A DNA stretch of 5,660 bases from Chloroflexota bacterium (GCA_021789355.1 JAJYJR010000319.1:1-5660), one strand, 5' to 3'. Numbered from the stretch's first letter, positions 1 through 4,942 are shown. Numbers and translations: made by a program. Notes: generated by a model not told the origin, from the letters alone.

Positions 1-519
1 GTGCGCCCGAAGGCCGTCGGGCGTGAGCGCCGCGCGCTCGGGGATCCGCAGCCCCACCTGCTTCGCGAATTCCTCGCTCTCGACCCGGATGGCGTGCCGG
101 ATGATCGTGTCGCGGTCGCGCCCTCCGCCGCGCGGGCCTCTCCGCATCTCCGACGACACCCGGGCGGCGACCGCGTCGAAGAATGCCCAGCACGCCCGGA
201 GCAGCGCGATCCTGCGCTCGAGCTCCCCCTCCTCCATCCGTCCGCGTTCGAGCGAGCTCGGCACGTAGGAGATGCCCCAGAAGTCGGTCGATCCGGTGCC
301 GGCCTGCTCCTCGACGACGGCGAGAGGTCCGGCCCCGTCGAACTCGCCGCCGAGGCCCGCCAGGACCGCCACCGGCCGATAGCGCTCGCGATACGACTCG
401 AGCGTCGCCAGCGCCCCGTCGGCGGTCTTCGCGCCACGGCTCCAGCCCGGCCAGTCGACGGCAAAGGCCACCGACTTCTTCCCCTTCGGTCCCCGTTCGA
501 CGACGGCGCGAACCGGCAT
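1..519 (-). CDS. Conserved hypothetical protein, C-terminus off the left edge
   Basis: This gene reads leftward and stays open to the window edge, giving 173 codons without a stop. It begins MPVRAVVERGPKGKK, followed by AVDWPGWSRGAKT (residues 20-32), GTGSTDFWGIS (74-84) and a basic glycine-rich GPRGGGRDRD stretch (128-137) next to a helical IIRHAIRVESEEFAKQ segment. This pattern resembles a conserved uncharacterised family I recall from actinobacteria and Chloroflexota; I know no function for it. The ATG at 519 is supported by a strong Shine-Dalgarno, GGAGGAGGT (525-533 on the minus strand), 5 nt before the start. A weak -10 (TAGGCT, 538-543) lies just upstream. There is no signal peptide or membrane segment, so it is probably cytoplasmic. 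A plus-strand ORF over the same bases has an arginine/proline-rich nonsense translation and is a shadow. Coding status is well supported; function is unknown. Confidence 0.85.
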   Translation of the reverse strand, partial: MPVRAVVERGPKGKKSVAFAVDWPGWSRGAKTADGALATLESYRERYRPVAVLAGLGGEFDGAGPLAVVEEQAGTGSTDFWGISYVPSSLERGRMEEGELERRIALLRACWAFFDAVAARVSSEMRRGPRGGGRDRDTIIRHAIRVESEEFAKQVGLRIPERAALTPDGLRAH

Positions 520-524
520 CGCTG

Positions 525-533
525 ACCTCCTCC
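525..533 (-). promoter_or_regulatory. Strong Shine-Dalgarno for the left-edge gene
   Basis: Read on the minus strand this is GGAGGAGGT, followed by CAGCG and then ATG at 519. It fixes the start of the left-edge hypothetical gene. It contrasts with the XRE regulator and the PvuII-like endonuclease, which have no such site. Confidence 0.75.
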
Positions 534-630
534 GGCCAGCCTATCGCATCGGGGCGGGGCCGACCATCGGAGAAGGCGATCGCAGGGCCGTTCCCGGCAC
601 GAGCGCAGCCGCCGATGACCCTCACGGATA

Positions 631-651
631 CCGGTGGTGCGGGCGAGGCGG
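631..651 (+). repeat. 21-bp direct repeat, copy 1 (one mismatch)
   Basis: CCGGTGGTGCGGGCGAG (631-647) recurs exactly at 2747-2763. After one mismatch (G here, A there) both copies continue CGG. This copy lies in the short gap between the left-edge hypothetical gene and the end of the membrane-protein gene. The other copy lies just past the end of the WD40 lipoprotein gene. The pair therefore brackets the regulator, membrane-protein and lipoprotein genes. The reverse complement contains CGCCCGCACCA, which resembles a tRNA acceptor end, but no T-arm folds beside either copy. Function is unknown. Confidence 0.6.
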
Positions 652-662
652 TCTGCGCCGGC

Positions 663-1040
663 CTACCCTCGCCAGCGGAACCACAGGAGTGCGACGAGGT
701 AGGCGATGCCGGCAACGGCGCCCACCAGGGCGAAGTCGCTCCCGCTCTGACCGTGCGCGATGGCCCACAGGAAGCCCCCGATCGCCACCACGATGGCGGC
801 CGTCCCGGCCACCGCGGTAGCAAGGATGTTGAAGGAGGCGAGTCGTTCGTCGGCGGGCCGGCCCCCGAGCACGCCGATGGTCTCGCTGCGGCCTCCGAAG
901 AGCAGGAGCACCGCGCTGTAGAGCGCCATGACGGCGAACATGCCGAGCCCGAGCCCTGGCTGCCCGCCCAGCGCTGCGGCCGCGAGGAGCAGCAGGCCCA
1001 GCAGGAGCCCGACGGCCGGAGTGGCCCATCTAGCGCCCAT
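663..1040 (-). CDS. DUF2178-like four-helix membrane protein
   Basis: This is a 125-aa inner-membrane protein with four predicted transmembrane helices, at about residues 8-26, 31-49, 71-94 and 101-121. Between helices 2 and 3 is a short polar loop, GGRSETIGVLGGRPADERLASF, with the R-x-x-DER-type motif seen in DUF2178-like proteins that commonly sit beside small XRE regulators. The biochemical role of that family is unknown. I chose the ATG at 1040 because GGAG lies 6 nt before it; earlier in-frame starts at 1052 or 1079 would only lengthen the overlap with the upstream gene. The gene overlaps the regulator's 3' end by 11 nt (1030-1040), so the two are almost certainly one transcript and translationally coupled. 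A membrane protein paired with a Cro-type repressor suggests a small self-regulating unit, which is inference. The overlapping minus-strand arginine-rich ORF is a shadow. Confidence 0.8.
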   Translation of the reverse strand: MGARWATPAVGLLLGLLLLAAAALGGQPGLGLGMFAVMALYSAVLLLFGGRSETIGVLGGRPADERLASFNILATAVAGTAAIVVAIGGFLWAIAHGQSGSDFALVGAVAGIAYLVALLWFRWRG

Positions 1041-1233
1041 CGTCGTCTCCATGGAACAGCTCCTCCACCGGCTTGCCAAAGTAGCGTGCCAGCGCCATGG
1101 CCAGGGGCAGGGACGGCAGGTACCGCCCGGTCTCGATGGCGTTGATGGTCTGGCGCGACACCTTCATGTCCTTGGCGAGGTCCTCCTGGCGGAGGCCTCT
1201 CGCCGATCGCAGTACTCGCACCTCGTTGCGCAT
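1030..1233 (-). CDS. Small XRE/Cro-CI family transcriptional regulator
   Basis: This 67-aa protein is essentially one helix-turn-helix domain. Helix 2 is QEDLAKDM (residues 16-23) and the recognition helix is SRQTINAIETGR (26-37). It continues YLPSLPLAMALARYFGKPVEELF, the typical ending of small YozG-like repressors. It should bind DNA as a dimer and repress its own operon. The best start is the ATG at 1233. A TTG three codons earlier is possible but would place the start codon inside the -10 region. No Shine-Dalgarno precedes 1233; instead a -10 box ends 7 nt upstream, which suggests a leaderless mRNA. The gene is first in an operon with the membrane protein, whose start overlaps its stop. 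Palindromic CTTG-type sites over its promoter fit autoregulation. It is not a PvuII-type C protein: the partner gene differs and it lies more than 3 kb from the restriction genes. Confidence 0.9.
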   Translation of the reverse strand: MRNEVRVLRSARGLRQEDLAKDMKVSRQTINAIETGRYLPSLPLAMALARYFGKPVEELFHGDDDGR

Positions 1234-1236
1234 CCA

Positions 1237-1271
1237 TGACAAGGTACCTTGACACGACTCGGTATGTCAAG
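1237..1271 (-). promoter_or_regulatory. Promoter and probable operator of the regulator operon
   Basis: On the minus strand a perfect -35 TTGACA (1265-1270) is followed after 18 nt by TACCTT (-10, 1241-1246). The ATG at 1233 begins 7 nt further on, so transcription should start at or next to the start codon. Two dyads overlap these boxes. One is CTTGACA (1248-1254) with TGTCAAG (1265-1271), perfect 7-bp arms around a 10-nt spacer. The other is the 12-bp palindrome CAAGGTACCTTG (1240-1251), extending to 1237-1254 with one mismatched pair. Both are built from the same CTTG/CAAG half-site, as expected for a dimeric XRE repressor. The promoter is well matched to consensus. The assignment of the dyads to this repressor is inference. 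Confidence 0.65.
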
Positions 1272-1306
1272 ACTCTTTTACACCTGGGTGATGCCGCAGA
1301 CGATCC

Positions 1307-1366
1307 CCCGGTGTTATCGGGCACCGGGCGTACCCTGACTGCGGATCAGGAGGTCGCATCCTGATC
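1307..1366 (+). promoter_or_regulatory. Two hairpins in the leader of the WD40 lipoprotein gene
   Basis: CCCGGTG (1307-1313) pairs with CACCGGG (1322-1328) across an 8-nt loop. GATCAGGA (1344-1351) pairs perfectly with TCCTGATC (1359-1366) across a 7-nt loop. The second hairpin ends 7 nt before the AAGGAG Shine-Dalgarno (1373-1378). Neither has a U-tract, so they do not look like intrinsic terminators. They could shape translation or be operator dyads. I found no convincing plus-strand -10 box here, so the transcript start, and hence whether both hairpins are transcribed, is open. Confidence 0.45.
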
Positions 1367-1383
1367 GGGGCGAAGGAGTCGCA

Positions 1384-2670
1384 GTGCGACGGTCGATCGG
1401 GTTCCCCCTGCTCGCGTGCTGGCTGACTGTCGCCTGTGCGTCCCCTCCGATCCCCGCCACCCCGGCATCCCCCGCCCCGACTCCCGTCACGGCGTCTCCT
1501 GGGCCACCGGCCGCGTCGCTCGCGGCGGCGGTGCCATCGCCGCCATCGCGCGCCGTCGTCCGCGAGCAGCCGGCCGAGGCGTCGTGCGATCGCTCGATCC
1601 TGATCGGCATGTTCGCCTCGCCCGCCCCGCCAGCGAGTGAGCCCGTCGTGCAGCCTGCCTGGACGGCGATCCAGCCGGGAGCCGCGCTGACCAGCCTGGC
1701 CATCTCGCCCGATGGCCGCCACCTCGCGACAGCGGCCGGCGACGCATCGAGCACCAACACGGCGGTCCAGCTCTGGTCCGCGATCGGCGTGAGGGAGGCC
1801 ACCCTCGCAGGCTCCGCGCCGACCACATGTCTTGCCTGGTCGCCCGACGGGGCGATCCTCGCCGCGGGCGGGCGCGATGGCCGCGTGCGCCTGTGGGACC
1901 GCGCGGGCCGGCTCCTGCACACGCTGGCCGGCCCGGACCCGGTACTCGGGCTCGCCTGGTCACCCGACGGGCAGGTACTGGCCGTGGCCACGGTCCGGGT
2001 TGCAGGTGTCACCGGCCCGGTCGTGTTGCCCGGGACCGTGCGTCTCTGGCGCGCGGACGGGACGCTCCAGCGGACGCTCGCCACGCAGCTCGGCACGGGC
2101 GGCAAGTTCCTGGACGTTGCCTGGTCGCCCGACGGTTCGCTCATCGCGGCCGGCGCGGTCGATTACTACGTCTGGCGCGCCGACGGCATGCCGGCGGGGA
2201 CCCTGCGAGCGGGCAGCCCGCCGGCCTGGGCGATGGCCTGGTCCCCGGACGGAACCACCATCGCCATCGGCGACGAGAACGGCGAGCTCGACATCGTCAC
2301 CCCGAGCGGAGCGGCCGTGGCGAGCCGGAGCCTGGCGGGCGACGTCAACGCGCTGAGTTACTCGCCCGACGGGGCCTGGCTGGCCATCGGCCAGAGCGCG
2401 CGGGTCAGCCTCGTGCGCCCGGCGGACATCAGCCACGTCGTATGGTTCACGACCCCGGCGGACGAGGGCAGCGCCGTCTGGAGCCCCGATGGCCGATCCG
2501 TGGCCATCGGGGCGACCGACGGGATCGCGGCGTATACCGCCGACGGTGTGCCCGAGGCGATGCTCGCGGGCTGTCGCGGTACCCCCAGCGCGTTCTCGTG
2601 GTCGGCCTCGCTCGTCGCGGCGGTGACCGATCAGGGGCGCCTCTGCGCCTGGCATGCGCCTGTCGGGTGA
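1384..2670 (+). CDS. WD40 beta-propeller lipoprotein
   Basis: This is a 428-aa exported protein. Residues 1-17 form a signal peptide (MRRS then a hydrophobic core), with lipobox-like LTVAC placing the lipidated cysteine at residue 18. A Pro/Ala/Ser/Thr-rich linker follows (about 19-60). The rest is a WD40-type propeller. The blade motif SPDG occurs at residues 108, 153, 193, 248, 287, 327 and 367, spaced about 38-55 residues. Each is preceded by a hydrophobic strand and followed by LAxG/IAIG-type strands, with a degenerate eighth blade near 405 (FSWSASLVAAV). Several blades end in LW or VW. Cys397 and Cys421 in the last blade could form a disulfide. The GTG start is set by AAGGAG 5 nt upstream and by the signal peptide directly after it. 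Such propellers are usually protein-binding scaffolds and I see no enzymatic motif. It diverges from the regulator operon. Repeated blade codons give a 19-bp DNA repeat (1832 and 2117), which the protein repeat explains. Confidence 0.9.
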   Translation: MRRSIGFPLLACWLTVACASPPIPATPASPAPTPVTASPGPPAASLAAAVPSPPSRAVVREQPAEASCDRSILIGMFASPAPPASEPVVQPAWTAIQPGAALTSLAISPDGRHLATAAGDASSTNTAVQLWSAIGVREATLAGSAPTTCLAWSPDGAILAAGGRDGRVRLWDRAGRLLHTLAGPDPVLGLAWSPDGQVLAVATVRVAGVTGPVVLPGTVRLWRADGTLQRTLATQLGTGGKFLDVAWSPDGSLIAAGAVDYYVWRADGMPAGTLRAGSPPAWAMAWSPDGTTIAIGDENGELDIVTPSGAAVASRSLAGDVNALSYSPDGAWLAIGQSARVSLVRPADISHVVWFTTPADEGSAVWSPDGRSVAIGATDGIAAYTADGVPEAMLAGCRGTPSAFSWSASLVAAVTDQGRLCAWHAPVG

Positions 2671-2925
2671 GAAGCCCCACGCGCCTCCGTTGCCGTGCCC
2701 AGCCCCTTCGCTCGCTGACCCGCACACCTCGTGGCGCCCAGCATTGCCGGTGGTGCGGGCGAGACGGGACCGTGACCGCGTCAGCCGTCCACGCCATCGA
2801 TGACTTTGCGAGCGGGACGGGCACCGTCGAGGGGACCCTCACGACCACCGGCGTGGGTAATGGCACCTTCCAGTGAACACCTGCGTCACGCCGGGGGTGA
2901 CCTCCCGAACCGTCCGTCGGTAGAA
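2671..2925. other. Gene-free stretch between lipoprotein and integrase remnant
   Basis: I see no supported gene here. The stretch holds the second copy of the 21-bp repeat (2747-2767). A short GTG-initiated reading frame (2772-2876, 35 codons) ends GTVEGTLTTTGVGNGTFQ. That looks protein-like but is too short to name; it may be debris of a secreted or extracellular protein. The in-frame extension upstream into the lipoprotein gene is a shadow frame. The longer plus-strand ORF starting at 2800 becomes integrase-like only from about 2926. An EHLRHA string at 2878-2895 could be a degraded integrase HxLRH box but is not convincing. Confidence 0.4.
2747..2767 (+). repeat. 21-bp direct repeat, copy 2 (one mismatch)
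   Basis: This is the same 17-bp core as at 631-647, in the same orientation, with 20 of 21 positions matching over the longer unit. It sits about 76 bp after the lipoprotein stop codon, in a gene-free stretch. Confidence 0.6.
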
Positions 2926-3072
2926 CGCCTGCTCCCCGCGCCCCTGCGGGTCGTCATGCAGACACTCGCGCACAGCCAGATCAGCCTGACGGCCAACACC
3001 CAGCCCCACCTGCGCCAGGCGATCCAGCAGGAGGCGGCGGAGCGACCCGATGCCGTGCTCTCCGCCGGGTAG
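2926..3072 (+). pseudogene. Tyrosine integrase C-terminal remnant
   Basis: The translation, beginning RLLPAPLRVVMQ (2926-2961) and ending REQ-type helix then DAVLSAG (stop 3070-3072), matches the last ~45 residues of actinobacterial phage-type tyrosine integrases. In those the pattern is PLRVVMxxLGHSxISLTxNTYSHV, then a helix rich in REAAxRMDAVL. Here LGHS has become LAHS, and the nucleophile Tyr of NTYSHV is Gln (codon 3001-3003, context NTQPHL). The catalytic residue is therefore lost. Upstream, the arm-binding, core-binding and remaining catalytic regions are missing; only 25 or so residues of doubtful similarity precede it in frame. It is a dead fragment. Its genomic setting is intact: direct repeats, a hairpin and a tRNA 3' end follow within 150 bp, as beside a working int-attP region. 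It probably marks the end of an older integrated element. Confidence 0.75.
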
Positions 3073-3094
3073 CGGGTCGGTGTCCGACAAGAAA

Positions 3095-3115
3095 GGCTGA
3101 CAGAAGGGCTGACAG
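3095..3115 (+). repeat. Tandem 9-bp direct repeat, possible integrase arm sites
   Basis: GGCTGACAG occurs at 3095-3103 and again at 3107-3115 (12-nt period). The pair lies between the integrase remnant and the tRNA fragment. Short direct repeats at this place are typical arm-type binding sites for tyrosine integrases. The assignment here is inference from position. Confidence 0.5.
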
Positions 3116-3121
3116 GACGCC

Positions 3122-3159
3122 GAAACCGCCGTCCCGGGCCACCCCGCAACGGCGGTTTC
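3122..3159 (+). terminator. 11-bp perfect hairpin after the integrase remnant
   Basis: GAAACCGCCGT (3122-3132) pairs perfectly with ACGGCGGTTTC (3149-3159) around a 16-nt GC-rich loop. The three T residues fall inside the stem end and no long U-tract follows. It may be a terminator for the former integrase gene, or a structural part of the attachment region. Confidence 0.5.
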
Positions 3160-3171
3160 ACGTTCAATCGA

Positions 3172-3221
3172 TGGAGCCGACACTCGGACTTGAACCGAGG
3201 ACCTGCTGTTTACGAAACAGC
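3172..3221 (-). tRNA. tRNA-Thr(CGT) 3' fragment, probable attachment-site core
   Basis: On the minus strand this reads as the anticodon arm through the 3' end of a tRNA. Anticodon stem GCTGT/ACAGC (3217-3221 with 3205-3209) encloses the loop TTCGTAA, anticodon CGT, which reads the Thr codon ACG. A 5-nt variable loop follows, then T-stem CTCGG/CCGAG with loop TTCAAGT. The acceptor 3' strand TGTCGGC, discriminator T and an encoded CCA (3172-3174) complete it. The expected D-arm and 5' acceptor strand (GCCGACA) are absent: similarity stops at position 26-27, right at the anticodon stem. It cannot make a tRNA. A 3' fragment cut at the anticodon arm, next to an integrase end, is the standard footprint of integration into a tRNA gene. 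Structure is seen directly; the integration reading is inference. Confidence 0.85.
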
Positions 3222-3434
3222 TTTCAGCCCGTGCTCATGGGAGCGTGAGCCGTGCGTGGGGGGTTTGGGCTTGGGGGGTTTGATTGGGGGGTGATCGCAC
3301 CGAACGGCCGGTGGCGCAAGGGGTTCGCGCGGGGCAATCCTCTCGGGGTGGTTGCTCCCGACAGTTCCTCCGCCGATCCAGTTCCGCGAGGGCCTGCCTG
3401 TTGTTGTCGTGTGACGGTGCCACACGAGCGACTC
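3222..3434. other. Gene-free stretch with G-quadruplex motif
   Basis: No gene is supported here. G-runs at 3258-3263, 3267-3269, 3273-3278 and 3286-3291 are separated by loops of 3, 3 and 7 nt. This satisfies the usual four-run G-quadruplex pattern on the plus strand. The motif GGGGGGTTTG occurs twice with a 15-nt period. ORFs crossing this stretch translate to low-complexity or arginine-rich sequence and I do not accept them. Confidence 0.55.
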
Positions 3435-4156
3435 ATGGTTTCCCTGGCCGCCGACGAGCTGGGGATGTCGGAGCAGTCCCCCGGTGCCGCTCCCGGCGCG
3501 GACATACCCACCCGAGCAGGGCGCGTCGCCGCTCGGCGCGCCCTGCTCGCCTTCAGCGCGCGCCGCCAGCGGCCGGGCTCGGGCAGCGTGCTTCAGGAGC
3601 TGCTGAAGGAAGGAGCACCCCCGAAGGCGTGGTGGGGCCGGGCAGCGCGCCTACTCCAAGTGCGGGGTATTCAGGTGGCGGCGACGGGAGCGTCGCCGCC
3701 AACGCCTACATGCCGCCCCGACAGACCAACGATCTGGATCTGGCGCTGCCGATCGGCGATCTCGGCAAGGCTGGGCTGGCGCTCGAGGCCGGTGGCTGGA
3801 CGTTCCTCGAGGAGCTCCCACGCTACGAACGCCTGCGGAGCACGGCCTGGAGGCTCCGTCACAACGAGCTCGACCTGATCGGGCTTCCCGGAGCCTGGGG
3901 TCGCGCAGCGATCGCGGCGGCCCGGGGCAATACGGTGGTAGCCGGCCTGCCGACCATGACCCTGCCGTGGGTCGTGGCGATGAAGCTGATCTCCGCTCGC
4001 CCACAGGACAGCGCCGACATCTGCCGGATGCTCGGCCCGGCGTCCGAAGAGCAGCTTCAGGTCGTCCGTGCGCTGGTGCATCGCTGGCGACCGACCGACG
4101 CCGAGGACCTGGAGCCGATGATCACCGCTGGTAAGCTGGAGTTTGGCGAGCGGTAA
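3435..4156 (+). pseudogene. Nucleotidyltransferase-fold (AbiEii/DUF6036-like) gene, frameshifted
   Basis: The conserved part (about 3689-4156) reads GSVAANAY-MPPRQTNDLDLALP. This is the NTase-fold signature: a GS helix start, then DLD (Asp codons 3731 and 3737) as metal ligands, with a possible third Asp in NELDLIGLP. The end, LPWVVAMKLISARPQDSADICRML and then EDLEPMITAGKLEF, is typical of AbiEii-toxin/DUF6036-like proteins. Upstream of 3687 this frame is nonsense, while the adjacent frame carries a plausible N-terminus from ATG 3435 or 3465 through LLQVRGIQVAATG. The two join smoothly as VAATGSVAANAY if one G is restored in ACGGGAGC (3684-3691). That suggests a 1-nt deletion or a sequencing error. 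A short functional protein from GTG 3629 or 3632 in the downstream frame is possible but would start in odd sequence. No AbiEi-like or HEPN partner is seen. The gene sits between the tRNA scar and the restriction genes, fitting defence cargo. Confidence 0.65.
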
Positions 4157-4350
4157 GCTCGGATCTCTACTCTGGGTCTCGGGCCGCGCTCCGCGTGCCG
4201 GCCGGGTCGGATCGGCGACGGCATGACCGAGCGCCGGTCGCAGGGTCCGGCAGCGTCGCGGCCCTCCTGAGAGCACCGATCTCCGTCCCTGTGCGTCGCC
4301 CGCCGCTTCGGCCATCGGAACGTCCGGTCACCCGACTTGGCGGGCAGTCA

Positions 4351-4364
4351 GATCGCGTACGATC
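4351..4364 (+). promoter_or_regulatory. Candidate promoter and dyad before the endonuclease gene
   Basis: GATCG (4351-4355) and CGATC (4360-4364) form perfect inverted arms around CGTA. The right arm overlaps a -10-like TACGAT (4358-4363) that ends 6 nt before the GTG start at 4370. A weak -35-like TTGGCG (4337-4342) is only 15 nt upstream of it. No Shine-Dalgarno is visible, so a leaderless transcript is likely. No ACTnnnnnAGT-like C-box was recognised. Confidence 0.4.
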
Positions 4365-4369
4365 GCTGA

Positions 4370-4942
4370 GTGAACCCTGTCCTCCGACCGACCGGCGACA
4401 TCTCGCTTCTTCTGGCCCGGGGCATCGATCTCCAGGCGATCGCCAGCGAGCGCGGCTTGCACAACGTCTTCGCCGACAACGGGTATCAGGAACTCGTCTT
4501 GCTCACGCTGTTCGGCCTGCGGAAGCTGCGCCGCGAGGGCAACGACGCGGCGGACGCCGAAGGGCGGCAGTATGAACTCAAGACGGTCTCCCGGATCAGC
4601 TCGGACGGCATCCGAAAGCGCAGCCTGGGCATCACGACCGAGCACACCCTGACCTACGCGAACATCGAGAGGTACCGGCTCGCATACCTGTGGATCGTGG
4701 CCGTGTTCGCGCAGAGCACGCCAGAATTGATCTACGAGATCACGCCCCGGTCGCTCGAGCCGTTCTTCCGCAAGTGGGAACGACAGCTCCGCGAACAAGA
4801 TCCAACGGGCACACTCGAGCGCAATCACATCAACAACCCGAAGATCCCGCTCCTCTTCATCCAGCAACACGGGATGCTCGTCTGGCCCGAGGAGCGCCCG
4901 TCCTTACCCGACGGCGAGGCGCAGTTGACGTGGGGCGAATAG
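4370..4942 (+). CDS. PvuII-like type II restriction endonuclease
   Basis: This 190-aa protein aligns along its length with R.PvuII (157 aa), which cuts CAGCTG as a homodimer. Shared blocks are VFADNG (PvuII IFQDNG, Asp34 contact), REGNDA...YELK, KWER and INNPKIP. The catalytic set is Asp59, Glu69 and Lys71, with exactly the PvuII spacing (Asp58, Glu68, Lys70). Asn155-Asn156 correspond to the recognition asparagines Asn140-Asn141. Of PvuII's His84-His85 pair, the first is kept (His92) and the second is Thr93. There are extra residues after YELK and before INNPKIP, and a C-terminal tail about 20 residues longer. The GTG start at 4370 gives a PvuII-like N-terminus. The last 39 nt overlap the convergent methyltransferase gene. 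No controller gene lies in the 213 bp upstream. Family assignment is firm; CAGCTG specificity is likely but untested. Confidence 0.92.
   Translation: MNPVLRPTGDISLLLARGIDLQAIASERGLHNVFADNGYQELVLLTLFGLRKLRREGNDAADAEGRQYELKTVSRISSDGIRKRSLGITTEHTLTYANIERYRLAYLWIVAVFAQSTPELIYEITPRSLEPFFRKWERQLREQDPTGTLERNHINNPKIPLLFIQQHGMLVWPEERPSLPDGEAQLTWGE

Larger units (their letters stand above)
2926..3221. mobile_element. Integration scar: integrase end, repeats, hairpin, att core
   Basis: In 296 bp the window holds the decayed integrase C-terminus, two 9-bp repeats, a strong hairpin and a truncated tRNA-Thr, in the order found at int-attP junctions of actinobacterial integrative elements. By geometry, the displaced 3' fragment should have its element on the right, toward the missing 5' half of the tRNA. 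The integrase remnant on the left then belongs to an earlier element. This suggests tandem insertions at one tRNA-Thr gene, with the restriction genes in the later element. Confidence 0.5.

Noticed and set aside
1..525. Plus-strand 174-codon ORF at the left edge
   Set aside because: Its translation is arginine/proline-rich without family features, while the minus strand over the same bases gives a coherent conserved protein with a strong Shine-Dalgarno.
1030..1233. The XRE regulator as the missing PvuII C protein
   Set aside because: It pairs with a DUF2178-like membrane gene, has its own operator, lies over 3 kb away beyond the integration scar, and has no matching dyad before the endonuclease.
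1249..1277. Plus-strand TTGACA as the -35 of the lipoprotein gene
   Set aside because: No acceptable -10 hexamer lies 16-18 nt downstream; the box is better explained as a half of the operator dyad.
1832..2135. 19-bp DNA repeat inside the lipoprotein gene
   Set aside because: It encodes the recurring AWSPDG blade motif, so the protein repeat explains it.
1827..2876. Long plus-strand ORF overlapping the lipoprotein gene in another frame
   Set aside because: It is an Arg/Gly-rich shadow caused by high third-position GC; the propeller blades and signal peptide are in the 1384 frame.
2839..3183. Minus-strand 114-codon ORF opposite the integrase remnant
   Set aside because: It is antisense to the recognisable integrase end and runs into the tRNA fragment; it has no protein features of its own.
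4181..4264. GGGCCGCG/CGCGGCCC inverted repeat after the nucleotidyltransferase gene
   Set aside because: Eight-bp arms 68 nt apart are not a credible terminator and are common in such GC-rich sequence.
4195..4870. ORFs on both strands over the endonuclease gene
   Set aside because: They are shadow frames with low-complexity translation; none resembles a C protein or any partner of the restriction system.
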